A stretch of 40,990 nucleotides of DNA from Planctomycetota bacterium (GCA_016793245.1 JAEUHW010000398.1:1-40990), one strand, 5' to 3'. Numbered from the stretch's first letter, positions 1 to 10,784 are shown. Numbers and translations: made by a program. The notes: a model not told the origin generated them from the sequence alone.

Positions 1-1644
1 GAGATCGAAGCGCAGGAGGGCCGCGCTCCAGCGATCGAGATCGAGGAAGGTGCGGAGCAGCCAGGGCAGCGCCAGCACGAGATTGCCCGTGAACGCCGCG
101 GCGGCCGCGACGACTTGGCTCGCGCCGAGCGCCGAGCAGAAAGTACCGACGGACAGGCCGACCGTGCCGAGCGCCACGAGACCCAAGTGCTGACTCAGCG
201 CGAGGCCGAGATCGAGCGATGCGCCCAAGCTCGCGCAAGCGGCGAGATAGAGCCAACCCGGCGCGAAGAGCAGCGCGAAGAAGATCCACGCGGCGAGGAA
301 CTTCCCCGCGACGATGGTCGGGATGCGCACGGGCGCGGTGAGCAGCCCTTCGAGCGTGCCGGTGCGGCGCTCTTCGGCGAAGAGGCGCATCGTGAGCAAG
401 GGCGGCAGGATGAGGAACCAGAGGCGCACGAGCTCGCTCCCGCCGCCGAAGGCGGCGAGCACGGCCTCGCGCGCGTTCCCTCGCACCGCGGCGTCGGGGT
501 TCTCGACCAGGCGATCGTAGAACGACCAGCCGACGACGATCTGCACGAGGGCGAAGAGCGCGGGCCCGAGCGGGGAGCGCACGTAGCTAGCGAGCTCGCG
601 TCCGAGCAGCGCGCGCAGCGCGGCGCCTCGCGGGGCGCGCGAGCCGCTGCCACGCGGAGTAGCGCTCGAGTCACCAAGGGACTCGCCACGCGGAGGCGCG
701 GACAGAGGCGCGAGCACGGTGTTCGCGCGCACGATGCGCACGAAGAGGTCCTCGAGCGACTCCTCGACCTCGCCGAGGCGCAGCAGCGTGCCTCCGGCGC
801 GTTCGATCGCGGCGACGATCGCGGGCTCGATACGCGCGCCGCGCTCGGCTTCGAGCTCGACGGCGAAGCGCTCGCCCCCGAGCGGTCGGCCGACGTGCCC
901 GGTGACGCCGGGCAATCGCGACCAATCGATCGTCTGCAGCGGCCCTTCGAGCTCGACCTTGAGATGCAGCGCTCCGGAGGCGAGGCGCTGCAGCTCGCGG
1001 GGCGCGCCCTCGGCGAGCAGCCGCCCGCGGTGCAGCAGCAGCACGCGATCGCAGGTCGATTCGATCTCCGGCAGGATGTGCGAGGAGAGCAGCACGGTCT
1101 TCTCTCCGCGCCAGCCGCGCACCGCGTCGAGCAACTCGCGGCGCTGCAGCGGATCGAGCCCGCCGGTCGGCTCGTCGAGGATCAGCACGGCCGGATCTCC
1201 GAGCATGGCGTCGGCGAGACCCGCTCTCAGTCGATAGCCGCGCGACAGCGCGCCGAGCAGGCGGCGGCGCATGCCTTCGAGCCCGCAGCGCTCGATCGCC
1301 GCATCGCAGGCCGAGGCGATGGAGCGCCGCGGCAGGCCCTTCAAGCGCGCGCGGAAGCGCAGGAACTCGTCGACGCGGAGCTCCGGATAGAGCGGCAGGA
1401 TCTCCGGCAGATAGCCGACCCGCCGGCGCACTTCGAGCGGCGAGCGCAGCGCATCGAAGCCCGCGATCGAAACGCGTCCGCTCGTGGGCGCGAGCGCGCC
1501 GAGCAGGATGCGCTGCACGGTGGTCTTCCCCGCGCCGTTCGGGCCGAGGAGCCCGGCGATCTCGCCAGAGCCGACGCGGAAGGAGACATCGTCGAGCGCT
1601 CGATGGGCGCCGAAGCGTCGGACGAGATGCTCGACTTCGATCAT
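1..1644 (-). CDS. Fused ABC transporter: ATP-binding domain plus ABC-2 type permease (GldA/GldF-like), partial at left edge
   Basis: One reading frame stays open from the ATG at 1644 to base 1, so at least 548 codons are present and the C-terminus lies outside. Residues 1-300 are an ABC ATPase: Walker A GPNGAGKTT (33-41), GYLPE in place of the Q-loop, signature LSRGYRLR (133-140), Walker B VLILDEP (153-159), and the switch His in LSSH (189). After a 30-40 residue linker comes an ABC-2 permease, with the typical RELxSYxRSP start near 348 and an LLTMRLFAEERRTGTLEGLL segment. The YLPE/SRGYR variants and this permease start resemble the gliding-type GldA and GldF families, which are normally two separate proteins. 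An AGGAGG lies 13 nt before the ATG, rather far for a ribosome site. It is downstream of dnaK on the same strand but separated by a strong hairpin. Likely an exporter; substrate unknown. Confidence 0.85.
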   Translation of the reverse strand, partial: MIEVEHLVRRFGAHRALDDVSFRVGSGEIAGLLGPNGAGKTTVQRILLGALAPTSGRVSIAGFDALRSPLEVRRRVGYLPEILPLYPELRVDEFLRFRARLKGLPRRSIASACDAAIERCGLEGMRRRLLGALSRGYRLRAGLADAMLGDPAVLILDEPTGGLDPLQRRELLDAVRGWRGEKTVLLSSHILPEIESTCDRVLLLHRGRLLAEGAPRELQRLASGALHLKVELEGPLQTIDWSRLPGVTGHVGRPLGGERFAVELEAERGARIEPAIVAAIERAGGTLLRLGEVEESLEDLFVRIVRANTVLAPLSAPPRGESLGDSSATPRGSGSRAPRGAALRALLGRELASYVRSPLGPALFALVQIVVGWSFYDRLVENPDAAVRGNAREAVLAAFGGGSELVRLWFLILPPLLTMRLFAEERRTGTLEGLLTAPVRIPTIVAGKFLAAWIFFALLFAPGWLYLAACASLGASLDLGLALSQHLGLVALGTVGLSVGTFCSALGASQVVAAAAAFTGNLVLALPWLLRTFLDLDRWSAALLRFDL

Positions 1645-1807
1645 CGCGAAACGGGGGCCTCCTGCGGAACGTGCGGAGAAGGTAGCACTTCGCGGAGCCC
1701 TTGGTCACGTTCGCTCGCGCGAGCGATCGCGTGGGGAGATCGCGCTCCCGCCGTTCCACGCGCGAGCGAGTCGTGCGCCGACGCACGTCTGCCGGACGCT
1801 CCGCAAA

Positions 1808-1854
1808 CGCCGCGAGGCGCGCCTGCCCGGGATCGGGAGGCGCGCCTCGCGGCG
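1808..1854 (-). terminator. Strong hairpin downstream of dnaK
   Basis: A perfect 17-bp inverted repeat (1808-1824 with 1838-1854) encloses a 13-nt loop, about 50 bases after the dnaK stop. A smaller hairpin (7-bp stem, 1871-1877 with 1885-1891) lies between it and the stop codon. No clear U-tract follows, so intrinsic termination is inferred from stem strength and position. The rest of 1645-1906 holds only the upstream region of the ABC gene; no convincing promoter was found there. Confidence 0.6.
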
Positions 1855-1906
1855 ACGATCGGATCGGACACGCTGCGCGCGAGGCGCAGCGATCCTCGAG
1901 CTTGGC

Positions 1907-3808
<1,902 letters not shown>

Positions 3809-3900
3809 GGGAGAGTTCTGCTCCTCTGCGCGCCGCAGCGCGCCGGTGCCGTGAATCGAGTGGCTCCGACCCGCGAGGGCTCTGGAGCGCTGAGGCCGCG

Positions 3901-3919
3901 AGTACCAAACCGCGTGCCA
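3901..3919 (-). promoter_or_regulatory. Near-consensus sigma-54 promoter upstream of dnaK
   Basis: Read on the minus strand, this is TGGCACG-CGGT-TTGGT. It matches the sigma-54 consensus TGGCACG-N4-TTGC, with correct spacing, except that the -12 C is G. That position is usually important, so the call is weak. It points toward dnaK, about 95 bases before its start, just past a sigma-54 activator gene. Confidence 0.3.
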
Positions 3920-3935
3920 GCACCGAAATCGCCTC

Positions 3936-3951
3936 CGTGCACCGGTGCACG
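3936..3951. promoter_or_regulatory. 16-bp perfect palindrome between the NtrC-type gene and dnaK
   Basis: CGTGCACCGGTGCACG is its own reverse complement and has no loop, which favours a DNA-protein site over an RNA hairpin. It starts 15 bases after the regulator's stop codon and lies about 17 bases upstream of the sigma-54-like sequence, where an activator site could sit. Which protein binds it is unknown. Confidence 0.35.
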
Positions 3952-3965
3952 CGAGGTGGCGCCCC

Positions 3966-5354
<1,389 letters not shown>

Positions 5355-5420
5355 GGGGCGAGCGGGGGTGGGGAGTCTGCTGCCAGAACGGCAGGAAACT
5401 AGCCCATCCTCCGCGGGGCT

Positions 5421-6125
5421 TCAATCGCCGGGCGCGAGCGGAAGGCTCAGCACGAAGCGCGTCCCGCGCTGCGGCTCGCTCTCGACCCAGACCTCGCCCC
5501 CGTGCTCTTCCGCGATCCGCCGAACCGTCGGCAACCCGAGGCCGCTGCCGCCCTTCTTGGTCGAGAAGTAGGCCTCGAAGCAGCGCTCTCGCGTGGCCTC
5601 GTCCATGCCGCAGCCGTTGTCGATGATCTCGATCTCGGCTCGGGCCCCTTGGCGCCGGGTGACCACGACCAGCTCGCCGCCCTCGGGCATCGCCTGACGC
5701 GCGTTCACGATGAGGTTCAGGCAGGCCTGGCGGAGGCGGTTGCGGTCCACCAGCACCGGCGGCAGGCCGGCTTCGAAGTGCGTGTGCACGACGATGCGCC
5801 CGGCGCGCAGCTCGGGCTCGAGGAACTCGAGCAGCTCGCTCAACTTCTCGGCGAGGTCGGTGGGCTGCCGATCGAGCTCGACGTCGCGCGCGTAGGCGAG
5901 GAAGTCGGCGAGGATGCGCTCCAGGCGCTTCACCTCGCGCTGCAGCACCTCGATCTTCCGCAGCGCGCGCTTGTCGCGCGTGCTCTCGCTGCGCGCGAAG
6001 TCCTCGTTCAGGAGCGAGAGGTTGATCGCCATCGTGCTGAGCGGGTTCTTGATCTCGTGCGCGAGCCCTCCGGCCAAGGTGCCGAGCCAGGCCAGCCGCT
6101 TCTCGCCTTCACCGTCGGTATGCAT
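5421..6125 (-). CDS. Soluble two-component histidine kinase without a sensor domain
   Basis: A 234-residue protein from the ATG at 6125, which has AAGGTG just upstream. An earlier in-frame start at 6377 is rejected because it would run back through the start of the opposite-strand Sua5 gene. The HisKA dimerisation/phosphoacceptor helix carries His23 in LAHEIKNPLS. The HATPase_c domain follows, with N-box NLIVNARQAM, G1 box DNGCGMDE, F-box CFEAYFSTK and G2 box GGSGLGL. There is no transmembrane segment and only about ten residues before the HisKA helix, so no room for a sensory domain; input must come from another protein or through the dimer helix. It is paired with the NtrC-type regulator downstream. 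Confidence 0.92.
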   Translation of the reverse strand: MHTDGEGEKRLAWLGTLAGGLAHEIKNPLSTMAINLSLLNEDFARSESTRDKRALRKIEVLQREVKRLERILADFLAYARDVELDRQPTDLAEKLSELLEFLEPELRAGRIVVHTHFEAGLPPVLVDRNRLRQACLNLIVNARQAMPEGGELVVVTRRQGARAEIEIIDNGCGMDEATRERCFEAYFSTKKGGSGLGLPTVRRIAEEHGGEVWVESEPQRGTRFVLSLPLAPGD

Positions 6126-6130
6126 CGCAC

Positions 6131-6175
6131 CTTCGCCTCGCGTCGTCTGCTGCTCACGCGCTTCGCCTCGCGTCG
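6131..6175. repeat. 15-bp direct repeat upstream of the histidine kinase gene
   Basis: CTTCGCCTCGCGTCG occurs exactly at 6131-6145 and 6161-6175, with starts 30 bp apart. The second copy overlaps the proposed -35 box of the divergent Sua5 promoter, and the first is six bases from the kinase start. Three helical turns of spacing would suit two proteins binding the same DNA face, but chance duplication in GC-rich DNA is possible. Confidence 0.4.
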
Positions 6176-6190
6176 GTCCGGGGTTATCCT
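6162..6190 (+). promoter_or_regulatory. Possible promoter of the Sua5/phosphatase gene
   Basis: TTCGCC (6162-6167), a 17-bp spacer and TATCCT (6185-6190). The -10 box is identical to that proposed for folD; the -35 box is poor. It would give a leader of about 70 nt before the ATG at 6265. Confidence 0.3.
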
Positions 6191-6264
6191 CTCGCCGCCG
6201 CACCGCCCCTTCTTCCACGTTGCGGAGCAGCGCTGAGCGCCTCCGAGCTTCGCATGGCAGCGTC

Positions 6265-7314
6265 ATGAGTGCCCAACGCATTCGAGCCCACGAGGCTCGC
6301 GTCGATCCCGCGCAAGAGCAGGCGGTGATCGCCGCGCTGCGCGCGGGCGCCCTCGTCGCGCTGCCGACCGAGACCATCTACGGCATCGCGGCGCGCGCCG
6401 ACGATCCGCGCAGCCTCGAGCGGCTGCGCGCGCTGAAGGGGCTCGACGCGAACGCCCCTCTCGCACGGCACTTCGCTCACGACGACCTCGACGCGCTGCC
6501 GGTGCGCTGGAACGCGGCCGCGCGGCGCCTCGCGACGCGCTACTGGCCGGGACCGGTCCTGCTCGTGCTGCCCTCGAGCACGAGCGCGGAGCACACGGGC
6601 TGGCGTTCGCCGGCGACGCCTCTCACGCGCTCGATCCTGCGCGCCGCGGAGTTTCCGATCGTCCTCGCTGCGGCGAGCCGCGGAGCCGCGCCGCCCCTCG
6701 AGGACGCCGCCTCGATCGAGCGCGAGCTCGGCGGCGAGCTCGCGTTCGTGATCGACGCCGGACTCACGCCGCTCGGCGAGCCGAGCACCGTCGTGAAGCT
6801 CGGGCGCGGTCCGCTCCAGGTCTTGCGCGAGGGCATCCTCAGCGCCGACGAAGTGCGCGCGGTGGCGGGACGGCGCTACGTGTTCGTCTGCACCGGCAAC
6901 ACCTGTCGCTCGCCCATGGCCGAAGCCTGGATGCGGCGGCGTCTCGCGCTGCATCTCGAGTGCGCCGACCGCGACGTCTCCAGCTACGGCTACGCCGTGC
7001 ATTCGATGGGCATCGCGGCGAATCCGGGCGAACCGGCGAGCGGACCTTCGCTCGCGGTTCTGCGCGAGGCGGGTATCGACTTGCGGCCGCATCGCGCGAG
7101 CCGCCTCGATCGCGAGCGCTTGCGCGCCGCGCATCACGTGCTCGCGATGGGCCCGCAGCATCTCGAAGTGCTGCTCGACGTCCTGCCCGAGCTCGCGGGC
7201 AAGGCGCGCCTCGTCGCCGAGCGGCCGGTACCGGATCCGATCGGCGGGACCACCGAGGACTACCGCCGCTGCAGCGAAGTGCTGCGGCTCGCGGTGGAGA
7301 AGTTGCCGCTGTAG
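6265..7314 (+). CDS. Sua5/YrdC threonylcarbamoyl-AMP synthase fused to a YwlE-like low-molecular-weight phosphatase
   Basis: A 349-residue two-domain protein. Residues about 15-205 are Sua5/YrdC-like (LPTETIYGIAA, then a short LKGLDANAPL segment), the family that makes threonylcarbamoyl-AMP for the t6A37 modification of tRNAs. Residues about 208-349 are a low-molecular-weight phosphatase with the catalytic P-loop CTGNTCRS (CX5R) and the late PDPIGG acid loop. The Thr after Asn in the P-loop is the residue that in Bacillus YwlE favours phospho-arginine; classical tyrosine phosphatases have Ile there (CLGNICRS). In Bacillus, ywlC (Sua5) and ywlE are neighbours, so the fusion joins a known gene pair. 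The start at 6265 leaves about 15 residues before the first domain; longer in-frame starts would overlap the kinase gene. No clear ribosome site is visible. No McsB-like arginine kinase gene is in the window. Confidence 0.9.
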   Translation: MSAQRIRAHEARVDPAQEQAVIAALRAGALVALPTETIYGIAARADDPRSLERLRALKGLDANAPLARHFAHDDLDALPVRWNAAARRLATRYWPGPVLLVLPSSTSAEHTGWRSPATPLTRSILRAAEFPIVLAAASRGAAPPLEDAASIERELGGELAFVIDAGLTPLGEPSTVVKLGRGPLQVLREGILSADEVRAVAGRRYVFVCTGNTCRSPMAEAWMRRRLALHLECADRDVSSYGYAVHSMGIAANPGEPASGPSLAVLREAGIDLRPHRASRLDRERLRAAHHVLAMGPQHLEVLLDVLPELAGKARLVAERPVPDPIGGTTEDYRRCSEVLRLAVEKLPL

Positions 7315-7394
7315 CAGCTTCGTGTGGGTAGGCCTCCGCAGGTCGACGAAGGGGTTCCGGAGGTTCGAAGGGCTCGAGGAGAGTTGCGCCGAGC

Positions 7395-7418
7395 GCGCCG
7401 CGAGAACTCTTGCGGCGC
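7395..7418. terminator. Hairpin between convergent genes
   Basis: A 7-bp stem (GCGCCGC with GCGGCGC) and 10-nt loop lie in the 115-bp gap between the Sua5/phosphatase stop and the opposite gene's stop. It could serve both strands; there is no U-tract. Nothing else was recognised in the gap. Confidence 0.35.
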
Positions 7419-7429
7419 CGCCGCGCGCA

Positions 7430-10400
7430 TCAGCGCGCGGCCCCTCGGCGAGCGCGGGGCAACCAACGCCCGAGCACCTCGAACGCCGCGCGCTGGTCCT
7501 CCGCGGGCTCGGCCTCGGCGAGCCGACGCGTCCAGAGCGCGCGCTCGATCTGCGTCGCGCGGAACGCGCGGAAGTAGAGCTCGTCGAGCTCCGCCCCATC
7601 GCGGATCCACGCGCAGAGCGTGGCGAGATCGCTCGGCAGCTCGAGCGCCACGATGCGTTCGCCGAGCTCGCGCGCCGCGCGGAGATGTCCCGCGATGGCC
7701 TGCGTTCCACCCGGCAGCCAAGCGGCGCAGAGCGGCTCGAGCACACGCCGAGCCTCGACGTCCTCGAACACCGCCGGATGGAGCGCCGCGGCGTGGCGCA
7801 GAGCGATGGCCGCCAGCGCTTCGCTGCGCCGCGCTGCGGCGGCGTCGAGTGCTGGATCCGCGCTGAGCAGAAAGAGCGCCGCGCCACCGTAGAGCCAGGC
7901 GTCGAAACGCTGCGGGCGCAGGCGTTGCAGTCGATCGGCGAGGCCGCTCGCTTCGCGGAGCAGCGCGCGTGCGTCATCGAAGCGCGCCGCCCGCTGGGCC
8001 GCGCGCTGCAAGCGATCCACGCACGCGCGGAGGTAGAAGTCGGCGAGGCGCCGCTCGAGCTCGGCCCGCGTCGTCGGCGCGGAGCTCGACTCGCGATCGA
8101 GCGCTTCCCAGCGCGCGAGGCGGGACTCGTCCTCCTGCGCTCGCGGCGGCGCCACGGCGGCACCTCGAGCGGCGAGGATGCGATCCAGCTTCGCGCGCTC
8201 TTCCTCGGCGACGAGCTCGAGCAGCGCGCGCTGCGTTCGCCGCCGCTCACGCCAGAGCTCCGCGAAGCCGGCGGCGCTCTGCCAGGACTGCGCCAGCGCA
8301 TCGGCGAAGGCCTCGTCACCGATCGGCAGCAATTGCGCGAGGTTGTCCCGATACCACGCGAGGCGCTCGAGCGAAGGGCGCACTCCGAGGAACTCGATCC
8401 AAGGATGCGCATCGCGGAGCTCCGGCTCCGCGGCGAGGCGCAAGAGCCCAACGCGATCGGCGACGGCGCAGAGCGCGTCTTCCCACGCCGCGGCGTCGAG
8501 CTCGCTCTGCGCCGCGAAGCGCAGCGGAGCGTCGCTGCCGACCAGGACGAGGCTCGGCCCGTAGATCCAGAGGCCCGCGTGCGCGAACGCGTTCGCGAAG
8601 GTGCGCAGGAGCGCGCGCACCTCGCGCGGCGGGACGCTCGTCGCGGGGATCCAGTGCGTGAGCGTGCCGCCGGCGTTCAGGTGGGCGCGCGCGAGCGCGT
8701 AGAACTCCCCCGTGTAGAAGTGCACCGCGCCCGGCGCGTACGGCAGCAACGGCTCCAGGGTGATCGCGTCCCAGCGCTCGTCGCTCGCTTCGAGGAAGCG
8801 CCGCCCGTCCGCAACGTGGAAGCGCACCTCGGCCCCCGCAGGCGGCGCATCGACGGCCTCGTTCACGGCGCGGAACGCGCGCCGCTCGGCGAGCACGGAA
8901 GGCGCGATCTCGACGATGTCGAGCTCGCGCACGGCAGCGTGCGCAGCGACGGCACCGGCGGTCGTCCCCGTGCCGAAGGCGATCACAAGGACGCGCCGAG
9001 GCGTGGGTTCGAAGCGCATCGGCAAGCTGCCGAGATGCGCCATGTAGGCGTAGTCGTCGCCGGTTCCGGCGGCGCGGAAGTTGTCGGTGAGCAGGGTGCG
9101 TTCGGCTTGCCGCGCGTCATCGACGACCGCCACGGCGAAGACCGCGTCCTCGTGCGCCGCGAGCAGACGGAATTCGGGGTGCTCGCGCTGCACGGGCGAG
9201 CGCTCGTAAAGCGCGCGCGAGCTCGCCACCGAAGGCACGCAGCTCAGCGCGACGAGGGCGAACGCGAGCGCCGCGCCGAGGCCGCGCCGCAGAGGTCCCG
9301 CCGCGCCGAGACACGCGGCGCTCCCCGCGAGCAGCGCGCCGAGGAGCAGGGCGGTGCGCAGGCTCCCGAGCGCCGGCACGAGCAGGAGATGCGTCGCCAG
9401 CGGCGCGACCGCGGCTCCCGCGCCGGCGAACCAGAGCGCCGTGCCGGCGCGCGCGCCGGCGTGAGCTCCCAGCGAGGCGCTCGCGGGGGTCAGCCAGGCC
9501 GCGGCGCCCGCGACGGGCACCATCAGGAACGCCGCGGCGTGAAGCAGGACGCCGGCGATCTGGCGCCACGCCGGAGCGGAGGAGGAGAACGCGGCCGAAC
9601 CGGAGGTTCCCGGGACGAGCTCCAGCACGAACGGCGCCGCGCCGCAGCCGATGGCGGCGAGGAGGAGCGCGGTGCTCGCGCGGCGCTCGCCGCTCGAGGC
9701 TGCGCGCCAGCGCCAACCGCCGAGGAAGGACCCCGCCGCGTAGGCGAGGAGGCCGATCGCGCCGACGGCGGCGAAGACGTGGCTGAAGCCGAGGAAGCAG
9801 AGGAGGAGCCAGCGCAGCGCCAGCGCTTGGGCGGCGACCGAGACGAAGCCCGAGAGGAACGCGAGCCAGGCAGCCGAGCCCCGAGGCAGACCTCGCGGCG
9901 CGCCGACGGCGCTCGCGTCGAGCGGCGGCGCGGCCGCCGAGTTCTCGCTGCCGCCAGCGCGCGCTTCGCGCCAAGCCAAGGTGGCCGCGAGCGCATGCAA
10001 CACCGCCGAGCACCCCGCGGCGAGGCGCAGTCCGCCGAGCGGCAGCAGCAAGAAGCCGGCGAGCAGGGCGCCACAGGTCGATCCGAGCGAGCTCCAGCCG
10101 TTCCAGCCTCCCAGGGCGGAGCGCCGCTCGGGGTCCTCCGTGCTCGAGATCCAAGCGGGCAGCGCGAGCCCCATCGCGAAGGCGCCGCCGAGCACCAGAA
10201 GCAGGAGCAGCCCGTCGCGGAGCAGCGACGGCCAAGCGGCGGAGGCGAGCGCCAGCTCGGGAAGAACCAGCGCGGTCAGCGCGGCGATCCCCTGCCCGAA
10301 CGCCGCGAGGCGCAGGCCGCGCCGGGAGCGCCCCGAGAAGCGCGCCCCCGCTCCCCACCCGAGCACCAGGAGACCGAGCACGAGGCTCGAAGCCAAGGTG

Positions 10401-10513
10401 GTCGTCCCGAGGCGAAAGCCGAGGGCGCGCGCCCAGACGACTTCGTCGACGAGACCCGCGACGCCGGCCGCGACCACGGCTCCGAGGGCGATCCCGCGGC
10501 GCGGGGAGCTCAA
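7430..10513 (-). CDS. Multi-pass membrane protein with C-terminal spermidine-synthase-like domain
   Basis: A 1027-residue protein. The first 450 or so residues are rich in hydrophobic helices and resemble the MFS-like membrane half of fused MFS/spermidine-synthase proteins. From about residue 505 comes a Rossmann methyltransferase-type fold: VLVIAFGTGTTAG, then DIVEIAP, FHVADGRRFL, and ITLEPLLPYAPG, with FYTGEFYALAR. In true aminopropyltransferases the motif around ITLEP carries a catalytic Asp; here it is Glu-Pro, as in the fused family, so classical spermidine synthesis is unlikely. Residues about 700-1027 are Arg/Ala/Leu-rich and probably helical, with no family recognised. The start is TTG at 10513, preceded by GAGGA at good spacing; no ATG or GTG lies immediately upstream in frame. 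The substrate is unknown. Confidence 0.85.
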   Translation of the reverse strand: MSSPRRGIALGAVVAAGVAGLVDEVVWARALGFRLGTTTLASSLVLGLLVLGWGAGARFSGRSRRGLRLAAFGQGIAALTALVLPELALASAAWPSLLRDGLLLLLVLGGAFAMGLALPAWISSTEDPERRSALGGWNGWSSLGSTCGALLAGFLLLPLGGLRLAAGCSAVLHALAATLAWREARAGGSENSAAAPPLDASAVGAPRGLPRGSAAWLAFLSGFVSVAAQALALRWLLLCFLGFSHVFAAVGAIGLLAYAAGSFLGGWRWRAASSGERRASTALLLAAIGCGAAPFVLELVPGTSGSAAFSSSAPAWRQIAGVLLHAAAFLMVPVAGAAAWLTPASASLGAHAGARAGTALWFAGAGAAVAPLATHLLLVPALGSLRTALLLGALLAGSAACLGAAGPLRRGLGAALAFALVALSCVPSVASSRALYERSPVQREHPEFRLLAAHEDAVFAVAVVDDARQAERTLLTDNFRAAGTGDDYAYMAHLGSLPMRFEPTPRRVLVIAFGTGTTAGAVAAHAAVRELDIVEIAPSVLAERRAFRAVNEAVDAPPAGAEVRFHVADGRRFLEASDERWDAITLEPLLPYAPGAVHFYTGEFYALARAHLNAGGTLTHWIPATSVPPREVRALLRTFANAFAHAGLWIYGPSLVLVGSDAPLRFAAQSELDAAAWEDALCAVADRVGLLRLAAEPELRDAHPWIEFLGVRPSLERLAWYRDNLAQLLPIGDEAFADALAQSWQSAAGFAELWRERRRTQRALLELVAEEERAKLDRILAARGAAVAPPRAQEDESRLARWEALDRESSSAPTTRAELERRLADFYLRACVDRLQRAAQRAARFDDARALLREASGLADRLQRLRPQRFDAWLYGGAALFLLSADPALDAAAARRSEALAAIALRHAAALHPAVFEDVEARRVLEPLCAAWLPGGTQAIAGHLRAARELGERIVALELPSDLATLCAWIRDGAELDELYFRAFRATQIERALWTRRLAEAEPAEDQRAAFEVLGRWLPRARRGAAR

Positions 10514-10695
10514 GCGATCCTCGCGCTCGCCGGCGGGGGCGAGGGGTGCGGGGACGCGAGGGGCGAACGCGGAGTGGAGCTCACGATCCGCGAGAGGATC
10601 CGGAGCGCTCGGCTCGCGATCAAGAGCCTCGCTTCTTCCACGACGTCGAACCCGGCGCGGTTCGCGCGGGAAGAAAGCCCAGCTCCTCCTGTCAT
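10510..10695 (-). CDS. Possible 61-residue small protein, doubtful
   Basis: An ATG at 10695 opens a 61-codon frame whose TGA overlaps the TTG start of the large membrane protein (TTGA), a layout typical of translational coupling. The middle of the product (EEARLLIASRALRILSRIV) could form an amphipathic helix; the tail is Pro/Ser-rich. There is no ribosome site before the ATG, although AGGAGGAG occurs just inside the frame. No family was recognised. In DNA this GC-rich such a frame may be chance. Confidence 0.2.
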   Translation of the reverse strand: MTGGAGLSSRANRAGFDVVEEARLLIASRALRILSRIVSSTPRSPLASPHPSPPPASARIA

Positions 10696-10741
10696 AGGCC
10701 GCCGACGCCCGGGGACTGCCGTTCTCGGCGCGGCCGCCGTT

Positions 10742-10770
10742 TTGACACTACCGAAAGCCCTACCTATAGT
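10742..10770 (+). promoter_or_regulatory. Strong sigma-70-type promoter of the type II secretion operon
   Basis: TTGACA (10742-10747), a 17-bp spacer, and TATAGT (10765-10770): a perfect -35 and a -10 with one mismatch. It points toward gspD and predicts a start near 10777, giving a leader of about 237 nt. It is the best promoter match in the window. Confidence 0.8.
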
Positions 10771-10784
10771 GGCGCGGCTTTCGG
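10751..10784. promoter_or_regulatory. 9-bp inverted repeat bracketing the gspD -10 box (candidate operator)
   Basis: CCGAAAGCC (10751-10759) and GGCTTTCGG (10776-10784) are exact reverse complements, 16 bases apart. The left arm lies in the -35/-10 spacer and the right arm at the expected transcription start, so the left arm would not be transcribed and the repeat should act as DNA. Position and symmetry suit a repressor or other dimeric regulator. The protein is unknown. Confidence 0.55.

Noticed and set aside
3809..3965. CIRCE or sigma-32 heat-shock signal before dnaK
   Set aside because: No TTAGCACTC-N9-GAGTGCTAA or CTTGAAA/CCCCAT pattern is present on either strand.
6126..6377. 84-residue N-terminal extension of the histidine kinase
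   Set aside because: It would overlap the divergent Sua5 gene, has no domain, and a better start with a ribosome site exists at 6125.
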